Positions 1-7,617 of a DNA stretch of 12,048 bases are shown piece after piece (position 1 is the first letter of the stretch; the number at the start of each line of letters is the position of its first letter). A program made the translations under genes and the position numbers. The stretch spans positions 1 through 12,048 of the forward strand of contig AUXH01000578.1 in the NCBI GenBank assembly GCA_000482145.1. The letters are read 5' to 3'. The notes under the pieces were generated by a model. The model made no database searches, had not been told where the DNA came from, and worked only from the letters and a program-made list of their open reading frames with translations. Source of the DNA: Strigomonas culicis. Lineage: Eukaryota > Euglenozoa > Kinetoplastea > Trypanosomatida > Trypanosomatidae.

Positions 1-8
1 AAATAATA

Positions 9-9
<1 letters not shown>

Positions 10-42
<33 letters not shown>
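10..42. repeat. (TA)n dinucleotide microsatellite
   Basis: About sixteen uninterrupted TA units. On the transcribed minus strand it lies just past the predicted acceptor at 46-47, so it may fall in the 5' UTR of a gene off the left edge. Its length is likely to vary between strains and is prone to assembly error. Confidence 0.95.
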
Positions 43-44
<2 letters not shown>

Positions 45-45
45 A

Positions 46-125
46 CTTTTCGTTAATAGGTTATCAAGTGCATGTCAAGAAAGCGAATGAAGTACAAGAA
101 AGATAGTAAAGAGAGAGAGAGAGAA
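46..125 (-). promoter_or_regulatory. Predicted trans-splice acceptor for a gene beyond the left edge
   Basis: Bases 108-125 are all purine on the plus strand, giving an 18-nt CT-type pyrimidine tract on the minus strand. The first AG downstream of it on the minus strand falls at 46-47. This is the layout of a kinetoplastid spliced-leader acceptor. It implies a further minus-strand gene starting left of position 1, which cannot be seen. Confidence 0.4.
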
Positions 126-632
126 CATCATGAATGCTGAAAGCAAACGAACAAACAAAAGACAATATGCAACCGAAGAACAAGTGCCAATATTTAAATA
201 CTAAGTATTTGGACCGTACAACATGTATGAAAAGGAATAAGATTAAGACAACATAAAAGAAGAAAAAAGAACAACTGTATCTCATCCGCATACGATTGAA
301 ACAAACATATAATAATAAAAATCTGTAATTATTTCCTAGATGTGAAAGACTTAACTACGTCACGGAATGCATCTTTACGACATACAGCAAGAGAAACAAA
401 AACAAAAATGACCGCTATCCTTAGTAAAAGAAGGAGAAACGGTGATGTGTATGCGTCACTTCAAAGAGACCCTTTTGAAGTTCTCATGTAAGTATGACAA
501 CGATAACATACATCAACATAAAACCAACAAAAACAATAATTATAATAATAATAATTGCATGCGTCTCTCACTGTTTAAAAAAAAAAAAAGATGGGAAAAA
601 CCACTGGCCTACACTGTATGAATGCAATACAT

Positions 633-1973
633 TTACTGTCTTCCAGGGTGCTTTTCAGCATGTTCGCGCATTTCTCTGAGCTTTTCTGCTGTGACTGTGA
701 ATATTTGAAGGTCCATCTTCCTCTTTTCTTCATCGTCCATGGACTCTCGCGTGACGCCTTCCTGGAACACCCTCGTGCGCTGTGAGCTTGCCCTGGCACG
801 TCTCCATTCCTCCACGAAGATGCGCTTTACTTGGCTCTCGTACTCTGCATCGTTGCCCCACCACGGAAGCATCGTATCCGATTGAATGTGCTCGGCCGTT
901 TGTGGATTTTTCTCCTGCTGCCGCTTGCCTCGTGCGCGAGTTTCGATGTACGTATAAATGACGACCGCGATACAAGAGGCAATAACAAGTAAAACACTGC
1001 TTTCCATCTTGATTTGTCGTTTTTCATCTGTATTGTTCATCACCTCGGTGGCAGTCCGCGCTGCCAATCCAGCCACGTCTGGTCGGTCTTGCAACGTGTT
1101 CTTTGCGTTTAGGGTTTGAATATCAGCGGAACTAACGCTCGCCTCAAAGATGGACTTTTCCATCGTTTCCGAGTTTTGCGCACTCTCGCTATGCGATGCT
1201 TCTGTCTTTTGAGTAGACTGGTCATTTGACTCGCCGTGTGGCTGCTGCGACGTTTGTTGTTCCTCTTGCTGATACTGATGCGTCTCTTTTTGTTCGCCTT
1301 CATTCGCATCATCGGCGAGGAATAGAGGTCTCTCAGTGCCATCTGTGAGAGACAGATTGTCCGTGACCTTGACTTTGCCATCCTCTAAAACTTGAAGCTT
1401 AACTGTATTCAGACCATATTCCTCCATTTTCTCCTCAATGTCTTCCAAAAGCCACATTGCCTCGTCATTCTGGGAGGAGAGGAGATCGGAGAGTTTATCG
1501 CCAAGACGGTTCTTAATTTCTTCAATTTGTTTGATATGATCCTCTAGAGTTGAAATAGGGATGTACGACTCGATTTCAGCGCGAGCAGTCAGGTAATTCT
1601 GAGCATCATGGCTATCTACTTGGAAGTTACCAAGGTTGACGATTTTATTATCCACTGTTTCAATGCCATAATCTTTCATCACATCTTGGTAGGCAAGGCT
1701 GACGCGCAGAAAGTCCTCTGCATCTCCACCAGCTTCCGGGTGCGTTCTTCTACACGCGAGCAAGTACTTTAGTTTGGTTAGTGCAAGCGGAAGCCCAGGA
1801 CGACATTCTAGAATCTGGTATCGCAGAGGATAGTTTTCAAATTCTTTCTTTTTATTCACAATCTCTGCTAGCTCTTTTTTATCAGCCTCTATTTTTTGAT
1901 AATCCTTCTTTACCTTGATAGCATCCGGTGCTTTCTGGATGGCGTTGTAAAGTAACCACACACCACGCCGCAT
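633..1973 (-). CDS. J-like (HPE) protein with a C-terminal membrane segment
   Basis: A 446-aa protein. Residues about 50-104 resemble a J domain: a basic helix II ending in RRTHPEAGGD (HPE at 78-80), then a helix III-like DFLRVSLAYQDVM. J domains normally carry HPD, which stimulates Hsp70 ATPase; here Asp is Glu, so Hsp70 coupling may be weak or absent. Residues about 133-190 are charged and helical, 217-275 are rich in Q, E, T and S, one hydrophobic span sits at about 325-343, and a basic, Arg-rich C-terminal region (Trp pair at 371-372) follows. The start at 1973 was chosen because a 30-nt pyrimidine tract and an AG at 2001-2002 lie just upstream; the frame is open further, but only as a T-rich hydrophobic leader. 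No N-terminal signal peptide is evident. The exact compartment (mitochondrion or ER) is unknown. It is the last complete gene of the cluster. The gene is confident; the J relationship rests on motif reading only. Confidence 0.85.
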   Translation of the reverse strand: MRRGVWLLYNAIQKAPDAIKVKKDYQKIEADKKELAEIVNKKKEFENYPLRYQILECRPGLPLALTKLKYLLACRRTHPEAGGDAEDFLRVSLAYQDVMKDYGIETVDNKIVNLGNFQVDSHDAQNYLTARAEIESYIPISTLEDHIKQIEEIKNRLGDKLSDLLSSQNDEAMWLLEDIEEKMEEYGLNTVKLQVLEDGKVKVTDNLSLTDGTERPLFLADDANEGEQKETHQYQQEEQQTSQQPHGESNDQSTQKTEASHSESAQNSETMEKSIFEASVSSADIQTLNAKNTLQDRPDVAGLAARTATEVMNNTDEKRQIKMESSVLLVIASCIAVVIYTYIETRARGKRQQEKNPQTAEHIQSDTMLPWWGNDAEYESQVKRIFVEEWRRARASSQRTRVFQEGVTRESMDDEEKRKMDLQIFTVTAEKLREMREHAEKHPGRQ

Positions 1974-2707
1974 TTCTGTGTACTTGAAATCGATTAGGAC
2001 CTCAAAGTAACAACATAACAAGTGAAGGAGAAAGAGAAGAAAGGAGAAGGGAGTATGCACAGTGTAAACAATGACAAAACAAAAAAAAAGAGCACTATTC
2101 ATTGTAGAAGTATTGCGCAAATACAACAATAACAGTGAAGAATAATTGTATTAACGAAATGAAATGAAAACAAACAAACAAAAAAAAATAATACAAACTT
2201 CACGAAAACGAGAAAGAAAAACACGAAGAAAAAAAAATATTGTCCACAAACGGAGAAGCAAGAAAAAAAAAAAGCGAATACAAATACAAGAAATGAATAT
2301 TGACCACACTGAGACGCTGCATATCTAAACCACAAGGATGACACTCTGCTTCGTTCTTTGAACAAGAACCCATGTAGCTCTAGTAAGATAAAAAAAAATC
2401 TAAAATGGCAGTATAAAATATCTAATGAGGACGCCCAAACACATCCGAAAGAAAATAAAACGTGAGTGATAATGACAGTGAATGGGGCAACAAGTCACTA
2501 CCAATCGCGAGTTCCCATAATCATGAGCGGCGACTGCAAAACATTTGTCACTCCGTTATTAGTACTACCTGTAGCAAAAAAAAAAACGTGCGCCCACTGT
2601 TGATTCTTCAAACGTCACAACTGCCTCTATTTGAGGTACTAGCCCTGTACATGACCAGTTTGTTGTGTTTGGTGAACACGTCTAGGATCCCACCGCTGGT
2701 GTGCAAA
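1974..2707. other. Intergenic region between the type I membrane protein and the J-like gene
   Basis: It is AT-rich, with many A runs on the plus strand (T runs on the sense strand), notably at 2160-2270. In transcription order it carries the 3' UTR of the membrane-protein gene (stop at 2708), then the splice-acceptor region of the J-like gene. No coding region, tRNA or repeat element was recognised. A T-rich minus-strand frame at 2099-2365 has the composition of non-coding sequence. Confidence 0.6.
2001..2053 (-). promoter_or_regulatory. Polypyrimidine tract and trans-splice acceptor of the J-like gene
   Basis: Bases 2024-2053 are uninterrupted purines on the plus strand, so a 30-nt pyrimidine tract on the sense strand. 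The first AG after it is at 2001-2002. Using it leaves a 27-nt 5' UTR with no upstream ATG before the start at 1973. Confidence 0.65.
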
Positions 2708-3877
2708 CTACTGATTCTGCATAGACCACAGCTGCTGTTGCTGGTGCACTTGCGAGACGCTCTGCTGCTGCTGTCCCTGTGCTTGCACCTGCCGTTGGTA
2801 CGGGGCGCCTGCCCAGGGCGGCTGCATCTGCTGTTGATTTGGAACTGGCCACCCTCCTCCCGGACCCATTGGGGGGCCCCACGCTTGACTCATCTGAGGA
2901 TTCATTCCACCGTAGCCTGTCCAAGGCGTATTGCTAGAATGAACCGCGGCACGAATTTCCTTCTCCATGTTCTTCGCACTCTTTTTACCGGCCGCACGGC
3001 CGCAATAATAGGACCGATGCGAAAGAATAAGTGTAATGGGGGCCGCAATGATCAAAAAGATGAGGTACCACAAATGATTGATACACTGCTCAAGTGTTCC
3101 AACTGTTGCTGTTGACAAGGCATCGCCAATATAGTATACCTGAACACCATTGACAAGAATATAGTAAATATTCAACACAGAGAAGACAGACGCTACCTTT
3201 GCGTAATAAGCAATGACCGTGAGTGCTCGGACCCGATCCATCGAATTAACGGTAAACGTTGTGCTATAGTAGGTTGTGCCGGAAAGATACGTCGTTGAAT
3301 CACTGGTGAGGGTGATCAGGCTGCAATCTATCTGCAAAGCTGAACAGAGTGCACTTGAAAGTCCAGCAGCGTTGTGCGAAGTGCAAAGAAATGTGATTGA
3401 TATGTTACGGGGGCAGGATGCACTATCCACTACAGATATGCCCGTGTATTGGCATATGTCAGAGTAAGAGATCAGTTCTGGTTGCTTGGAAAAAAAGGAA
3501 ATCGCCTGGGGATTCAAAAGGGTGTAGATCTCACCATTTGTCGTTAGAGAATTCATTTTGGTTGTCGCACTTGTGTATAGATTAGTGGCTTCGGATGTGG
3601 TTCCATATGCCCATCCATTGGCAACGACAATGACATCATTGCTGGAAATATACGCACTGACAGCAAGAGGGACACCGCTGACAGAAGCTGCGGATACAAA
3701 ACTTGTAAGAGATTGCGCAAAGTTAGTTAAGTTCACCGTGGAAGCAATCGAGGAGTTATCAACCAAAGATTTCAACACCACTTCACAATTAAAAGAAATC
3801 ACTGTATTCTGTGCGCTTACGAACAATAAGCTACATAGAAGGAATAGTTGAAGCACTGCTAAAGATCGTCTGGACAT
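2708..3877 (-). CDS. Type I membrane protein with a Q/P/W-rich cytosolic tail, family unknown
   Basis: A 389-aa protein. Residues 1-22 are a clear signal peptide: a basic MSRR start, a Leu/Val-rich core, and a likely cut after SA before QN. The ectodomain, about 23-268, is rich in Ser, Thr and Ile. It has seven cysteines (31, 142, 155, 165, 178, 185, 265) and N-glycosylation sequons at Asn41, Asn49 and Asn158. One membrane span lies at about 269-287, followed by a basic stop-transfer stretch. The cytosolic tail, about 288-389, has Gly/Pro-rich segments with Trp (W319, W333, W343, W355), then Gln-rich runs ending in SMQNQ. Together these indicate a secretory-route or surface protein with an interaction-prone tail. 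I do not recognise the family. The start codon directly precedes the signal peptide and the predicted leader contains no earlier ATG. Existence and topology are confident; function is unknown. Confidence 0.9.
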   Translation of the reverse strand: MSRRSLAVLQLFLLCSLLFVSAQNTVISFNCEVVLKSLVDNSSIASTVNLTNFAQSLTSFVSAASVSGVPLAVSAYISSNDVIVVANGWAYGTTSEATNLYTSATTKMNSLTTNGEIYTLLNPQAISFFSKQPELISYSDICQYTGISVVDSASCPRNISITFLCTSHNAAGLSSALCSALQIDCSLITLTSDSTTYLSGTTYYSTTFTVNSMDRVRALTVIAYYAKVASVFSVLNIYYILVNGVQVYYIGDALSTATVGTLEQCINHLWYLIFLIIAAPITLILSHRSYYCGRAAGKKSAKNMEKEIRAAVHSSNTPWTGYGGMNPQMSQAWGPPMGPGGGWPVPNQQQMQPPWAGAPYQRQVQAQGQQQQSVSQVHQQQQLWSMQNQ

Positions 3878-4032
3878 TATGCACAGAACAAGGTGGCAAA
3901 GATGCGAAAGACTATACGAGCAACACTACCAAACGTCAAGCCGTATTTTGTAGCTGCTCGTTTTTCGTATACTACGGGCACGTGTCGTCAGAGGAGTACT
4001 TTTGCCTTTTTGTGGTATTGTTATTTTTGTTT

Positions 4033-4165
4033 CTTCGAGGTGCATGTAAAAGATGCCACGCATAAAAGCGATGAAAAGACAGGAGGGAAAAGTGCATGTG
4101 TACATGCATGTGTGTGCATGTGAAAGATAGAGAGATAGAGAGGGGGGGGGAGGGGAGAGAGAGAA
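4033..4165 (-). promoter_or_regulatory. Polypyrimidine tract and trans-splice acceptor of the type I membrane protein
   Basis: Bases 4137-4165 are all purine on the plus strand, including G9-A-G4, giving a C/CT-rich tract on the sense strand. It continues with interruptions to about 4122. The first AG downstream is at 4033-4034, about 90 nt from the tract and rather far. The predicted 5' UTR is 155 nt and lacks an upstream ATG. Confidence 0.5.
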
Positions 4166-4285
4166 TCTCACATGCAGAACAAAAAAAAAAAAAACTGTAC
4201 GATACATAGTATGGAAAGTAAATTCAACCAAACTCCGTTCACACAATAAGCGTACCGTTCATGAATTGGCCTCAACACATTTGCG

Positions 4286-4305
4286 ATAATAATAATAATA
4301 ATAAT
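4286..4305. repeat. (ATA)n trinucleotide repeat
   Basis: A short run of about six to seven ATA/AAT units, lying in the predicted 3' UTR of the 461-aa gene. Confidence 0.85.
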
Positions 4306-4386
4306 GATAAGCAAAAAAGTGAAATATACAGATATGTGTGGTCCGAGGCACTACTTTAAGCACTGTTCAGAGGGGCGGTCTCCTCA

Positions 4387-5772
4387 TTAATTTCTGTTAA
4401 TAGTCTTGATGGGCCGCAACAATTCATTGATCACTGCAATATAATGATTCACTACACCCTCGTCCACAGTCGAGTGAGGCAAAACGATGCAGCGTCGGAG
4501 TAGTGCTTCAAAGTGGAGTAAAGCTTCCATCAGGCTTGTCAGTTGCTCCTCTGATGTGAAACGCGCAGGTGCTTCTTCGATCATCTTCTTTATTTTTACG
4601 TAGAATAGTTTGCGTAGTTTTTCAGCTAGCACAGAAGGACTGGTGATGGACCAGTTCGAGATATTAATTACCTCCAGAAAATCCAAAACAAAAACAATGT
4701 CTCGAATAGAGAATTCGCCCGCGATCATGAAAATCTGAGCAAAAAGGCTTTCATGAAACATCTCCCAGTCCCTCGCTGTTGCCACCGCGAGCCGTTGCCT
4801 CTGGCTCACCTCAGTCACGTGCCAATGGGAAAGAGAGGAAAGAACTGATAGGACCTCCACGGAAGTTAGATCAGATATGTGTCCTTCTGTATAGAGAGAA
4901 TAGAACACCTGGAGCGAAAGTCTAGTGTGTCTTCTTGCGACTTGCAAGTGAGTAAAATCGATCAAAACGGACCGGTTTACGCCTTTGTAGCGTACCAACG
5001 GGCGCGACAGCAGTGTTTGCTCGATCTCTGCCAGCACAACAAACGGACTTTCATAGGGCTGATCTTGGAGAACAAGAAGAGACAGCATAAGCTCCTCTAC
5101 ACTTAATACTGGTAGACTCTTGTGAATGAACCGCAGACCTAGTCTATAGAGACGCACCCACTGCTGCCGCACCCTCTTGTTCTGGAGTGACCCGCTCATT
5201 CGTACCATGTACAAGAGCAACCAGATGATTTTAAAGCTTGGTGCAGACTCAATCGCCGAGAACTGCGTTTCAACACGCGTCAGTATTTCCAAATGAATGT
5301 CTGGTGTAAACCGGCAACTAGAAGTAAGCTCCAACAGGATCATGATGTATGGAAATGTGACCTTATTCACAAAGCTCTTGGTAACATTATGAATCAACTC
5401 CTCTAATTGTACTGTCTCCTCTCCCGTGCGCTTGCATTGATACATGCGAAGAACCACCTCATCCTCCGACAGGGCCTTAGCGGTGCTCAATCTGGGGCCG
5501 GAGAGAAACGTTGTAACCTTCTGCAACACGGTGCGCTCTGAAGCCGTCATACAAGGTGCCAACGCCGACAGTGACTCGCCGGCTACCTTGTCTAAATTAT
5601 CGATCACCACTCCTGAGTGAAAGAGAATGTCCAACACTGGAAGGGCACGGGAAGGTGTCGACAGGTCCCAATACCGCTTGTCTAACAGTGAAAAGTGCTT
5701 GGCGGAGATGATCGACCTATTGGGGAAAGAACTATCATAGGAACACCGCAGTAGTTGGCATTGGCGGTGCAT
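4387..5772 (-). CDS. Helical conserved-type protein of unknown function, possibly mitochondrial
   Basis: A 461-aa protein when started at 5772. It is almost wholly leucine-rich and looks alpha-helical, with successive amphipathic segments through the C-terminal two thirds. This suggests a helical-repeat solenoid like those of kinetoplastid mitochondrial RNA-binding proteins, but no named repeat or catalytic motif was recognised. No membrane span is obvious. The N-terminus (MHRQCQLLRCSYDSS) is basic and Ser-rich, compatible with a mitochondrial presequence. The start was chosen because a strong 30-nt pyrimidine tract (5799-5828) and the first AG (5778-5779) sit immediately upstream. In-frame ATGs also exist at 5841 and 5865, giving 484 or 492 aa, if a more upstream acceptor is used. 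The gene lies only 226 nt after the L17 stop. The ORF is confident; start and role are uncertain. Confidence 0.85.
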   Translation of the reverse strand: MHRQCQLLRCSYDSSFPNRSIISAKHFSLLDKRYWDLSTPSRALPVLDILFHSGVVIDNLDKVAGESLSALAPCMTASERTVLQKVTTFLSGPRLSTAKALSEDEVVLRMYQCKRTGEETVQLEELIHNVTKSFVNKVTFPYIMILLELTSSCRFTPDIHLEILTRVETQFSAIESAPSFKIIWLLLYMVRMSGSLQNKRVRQQWVRLYRLGLRFIHKSLPVLSVEELMLSLLVLQDQPYESPFVVLAEIEQTLLSRPLVRYKGVNRSVLIDFTHLQVARRHTRLSLQVFYSLYTEGHISDLTSVEVLSVLSSLSHWHVTEVSQRQRLAVATARDWEMFHESLFAQIFMIAGEFSIRDIVFVLDFLEVINISNWSITSPSVLAEKLRKLFYVKIKKMIEEAPARFTSEEQLTSLMEALLHFEALLRRCIVLPHSTVDEGVVNHYIAVINELLRPIKTINRN

Positions 5773-5777
5773 ACGTA

Positions 5778-5828
5778 CTTTCAAAGAAAAAAAGTGATAA
5801 AGAGAAGGAGAGGAAAGAAAAAGAGAGG
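5778..5828 (-). promoter_or_regulatory. Polypyrimidine tract and trans-splice acceptor of the 461-aa protein gene
   Basis: Bases 5799-5828 are uninterrupted purines on the plus strand, a 30-nt sense-strand pyrimidine tract. The first AG is at 5778-5779, only 5 nt before the ATG at 5772. This site decides the start: used as drawn, it removes the in-frame ATGs at 5841 and 5865. Confidence 0.6.
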
Positions 5829-5998
5829 CGCGAAAAAGCATGGGTTGATTTGCTTTTCTTCCCATAGGTGCAGGATGAATGTGCACATCTATGAAGCATA
5901 GCTTTCGGAATAATAGAAGACAAGTATTTTCATTGCGTTTTTTTTTTACAGAAAATAAAAATCAAAGATGAAAAAATTAGCTCGCATTGCAAATAGAA

Positions 5999-6499
5999 TT
6001 ACTTCTTGGGGGCGCTCTTGGGGGCAGGGACGCGCTGCTTCTTCTCGGACATGAAGAGCTGCACGTGGCACGGGCTGCACATGTAGGGGCCGATGCGACC
6101 GTGGGCACGGAACGTGCGGCGGCGCATGCGGGCGGCCTGGTCGACCTGGACGTGCTTGATGACCATCTTGTTGGCATCGAGACCCTTCTCAATCGCGTTC
6201 GCCTCGGCGTTCTTCAGGAGAGAGAGCATCGCGACGACGGACTTGCGAGGCCAGCGGCCCTTGGTCTGACCCCACTCCTTCGCCTGCGCCGTGCGGCCCG
6301 TCTTGCCGTTGTAGTGCTTGAACGGGATGCAGCGGGTCTTGGCGAGGACCTGGCGGTACAGCTGCTGCGCCTTGCGGAGAGACATGCCGTTGATGACGTT
6401 GGCGGTCTCATAGGTGTTCTTGTAGTGGCAGCGGAGGTCGCTCACCTTCGCCTTGGAGCTCTTCGAGGACACCTGAGGCTTACGGGAGTAATGCACCAT
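5999..6499 (-). CDS. RPL17: 60S ribosomal protein L17 (uL22)
   Basis: A 166-aa cytosolic large-subunit protein of the uL22 family, which lines the peptide exit tunnel and binds 28S rRNA. Features typical of the eukaryotic/archaeal family are visible. The N-terminus starts MVHYSRKP. The central stretch KHYNGKTGRTAQAKEWG (about 61-77) is followed by GRWPRKS. The C-terminal RNA-binding hairpin is at about 125-135 (ARMRRRTFRAHGRI), followed by a YMCSPCHV segment. Length fits the family. The start at 6499 is the ATG after a predicted 27-nt leader; upstream frame is leader sequence. Codon use differs sharply from the neighbours: by hand count 152 of 166 sense codons end in G or C, and none ends in A. 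This fits strong translational selection in a highly expressed gene. Identification is very confident. Confidence 0.98.
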   Translation of the reverse strand: MVHYSRKPQVSSKSSKAKVSDLRCHYKNTYETANVINGMSLRKAQQLYRQVLAKTRCIPFKHYNGKTGRTAQAKEWGQTKGRWPRKSVVAMLSLLKNAEANAIEKGLDANKMVIKHVQVDQAARMRRRTFRAHGRIGPYMCSPCHVQLFMSEKKQRVPAPKSAPKK

Positions 6500-6526
6500 T
6501 TCCTTTCTTTCTTTCTTTGCACTGGG

Positions 6527-6580
6527 CTTTTGTTGTAGAGAATAAAAGAAAAGGACAAACAAACAAACAAAAGACAGAGA
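6527..6580 (-). promoter_or_regulatory. Polypyrimidine tract and trans-splice acceptor of RPL17
   Basis: The sense strand carries T/C-rich sequence with TTTG repeats between about 6580 and 6541. The first AG after it is at 6527-6528, giving a 27-nt purine-rich leader (AAAG repeats) before the ATG at 6499. Confidence 0.6.
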
Positions 6581-6754
6581 CGTACAGGAAGAGAACGAAA
6601 CGTGTGTGTATATACATATAAAGAGAAGAGAATGCATCACAAGTTGCATTTACTTACAGCAGTTCAAGCGGGATCCCAAAACAATCAAAGGGGCAGGAAA
6701 AAGGCAGGTACAAGTAACGACAATAAAATCACGTGAATGACAACGTCGAAATAT

Positions 6755-7120
6755 CTATTTTCGAATAGTACTCGCCATTTGGTTGGCTCTTTCTCTGCAG
6801 AGCTCAGACCCCATCGTAGACAATGAGATAACGTTTAGTCCATTTTCTTTGCGAACTAGAAAGAAATTACTTTGCGAGGATGTGAACCGACTCAGGCCAC
6901 CATAAGACACCAACGCTTCTTGAACATACTCTGGTAGACTATGTGCCCATTTGTTCACTGGAATGCTGGTCTTTCCCTCTGGGAAAAGTTCTAGCAGTTT
7001 GGCGACTAACTCTGGCTCGCTCGGTCTGTTGCTGTACAGTCGAGCGCAAGGATTGTGATTTCCTCCAAAACCGCTACGAGTTATGCGCATTAAAGGTGAT
7101 GAAGTGAAGCAACGAAACAT
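6755..7120 (-). CDS. Small mitochondrially targeted protein, family not recognised
   Basis: A 121-aa protein. The first 30 residues are Arg- and Ser-rich with almost no acidic residues and end in ARLYS, a good match to a mitochondrial processing site (Arg two or three residues before the cut). The mature part would be about 90 aa. It begins with an acidic helix (about 36-48), then IPVNKWAHSLPEYVQEAL, then a YGGL-x2-F segment and an FFLVRKENG strand-like segment. This helix-helix-strand layout recalls small winged-helix-like modules, but that is inference only. The start at 7120 is the first ATG after the predicted acceptor. In a kinetoplastid, mitoribosome, RNA-editing or respiratory-complex subunits are plausible guesses. 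The gene is likely real; its function is unknown. Confidence 0.75.
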   Translation of the reverse strand: MFRCFTSSPLMRITRSGFGGNHNPCARLYSNRPSEPELVAKLLELFPEGKTSIPVNKWAHSLPEYVQEALVSYGGLSRFTSSQSNFFLVRKENGLNVISLSTMGSELCRERANQMASTIRK

Positions 7121-7159
7121 GATGGTGCTTTCTTTTCTGAAAGTGGACTATCTACTTTG

Positions 7160-7215
7160 CTTTCATTCACGTAGAAACAGAAATAAATAAATAATAAAGG
7201 GAGAGAATACAAGAG

Positions 7216-7247
<32 letters not shown>
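7160..7247 (-). promoter_or_regulatory. Polypyrimidine tract and trans-splice acceptor of the 121-aa gene
   Basis: The (CT)12 repeat, followed by further pyrimidine-rich sequence to about 7198, precedes the first AG at 7160-7161 on the sense strand. The resulting 5' UTR is 39 nt with no ATG before the start at 7120. Confidence 0.6.
7224..7247. repeat. (GA)12 dinucleotide repeat
   Basis: Twelve uninterrupted GA units on the plus strand, CT on the sense strand. It forms the core of the predicted splice tract for the 121-aa gene, so length changes could affect processing efficiency. Confidence 0.95.
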
Positions 7248-7617
7248 TGTGAAGAGTAATAAAAGAGAATCCTTAGAACTGACCGGAGTTTTAATTGACA
7301 TCACAACGAACCAGACAAAAAAAAAGTTTTCAATTCGGTTTTGTTTTTTATTATTCCTCTCTTCGACAATGAAAGAAAACGCAAATAGAATAGGAGAGAG
7401 GAGTGAACTACTCTCTTCATTTTTTCCTACTTCGCACATTCACAAACGAACAATAATTCTGTCATCTACCTGTTGCTAGAGTTTTCTTTTTGTGTGCGTA
7501 TTGTTTTCTCTAAAACATAAATTATTATTTAATACATGGTAATGAAGGTAACAGTATATGCGTACTCGGAGAAAAGTGTTTCCCTATATTACAAAGGACT
7601 GAGTTGTGCCCAGACCT

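Larger units (their letters stand above)
1..632. other. Intergenic region downstream of the J-like gene
   Basis: No convincing gene was found here. Read on the minus strand it should hold the 3' UTR and poly(A) site of the J-like gene (stop at 633), then the splice-acceptor region of a gene beyond the left edge. It contains a (TA)n tract at 10-42, a GA/CT tract at 108-125, a (TAA)n stretch near 536-555 and an A run near 578-589. The open frame at 64-291 on the minus strand is a T-rich hydrophobic frame, best explained by the pyrimidine-rich leader. Confidence 0.6.
3878..4386. other. Intergenic region between the 461-aa protein and the type I membrane protein
   Basis: Read on the minus strand it contains the 3' UTR of the 461-aa gene (stop at 4387), an (ATA)n stretch, a 14-base T run (4181-4194 on the plus strand as A), a C/CT tract, and the leader of the membrane-protein gene. 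The short frames here (for example 3926-4246 minus) translate the CT tract as Ser/Leu/Pro runs and are not credible genes. No RNA gene was seen. Confidence 0.6.

Noticed and set aside
64..291. 75-aa hydrophobic minus-strand frame
   Set aside because: Phe/Leu/Ser-rich translation of T-rich intergenic DNA containing a CT tract; no domain.
1974..2129. 52-residue hydrophobic N-terminal extension of the J-like protein
   Set aside because: It translates the pyrimidine tract and the predicted acceptor region, so it should be outside the mature mRNA.
2462..3115. 217-aa plus-strand open frame
   Set aside because: It is antisense to the Q/P-rich tail of the type I membrane protein; CAG/CAA repeats keep the opposite frame open. 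It shows no domain and opposes the cluster direction.
5987..6538. 183-aa plus-strand open frame rich in Leu, Ala and Arg
   Set aside because: It mirrors RPL17. The strong avoidance of A-ending codons in RPL17 removes stop codons from this antisense frame.
6500..6649. 50-residue N-terminal extension of L17
   Set aside because: It crosses the splice tract, and the family's usual N-terminus starts at the ATG at 6499.
7167..7439. 90-aa minus-strand frame with an ATG
   Set aside because: It reads through the (CT)12 splice tract as Ser-Leu repeats and ends near the next acceptor; composition is non-coding.
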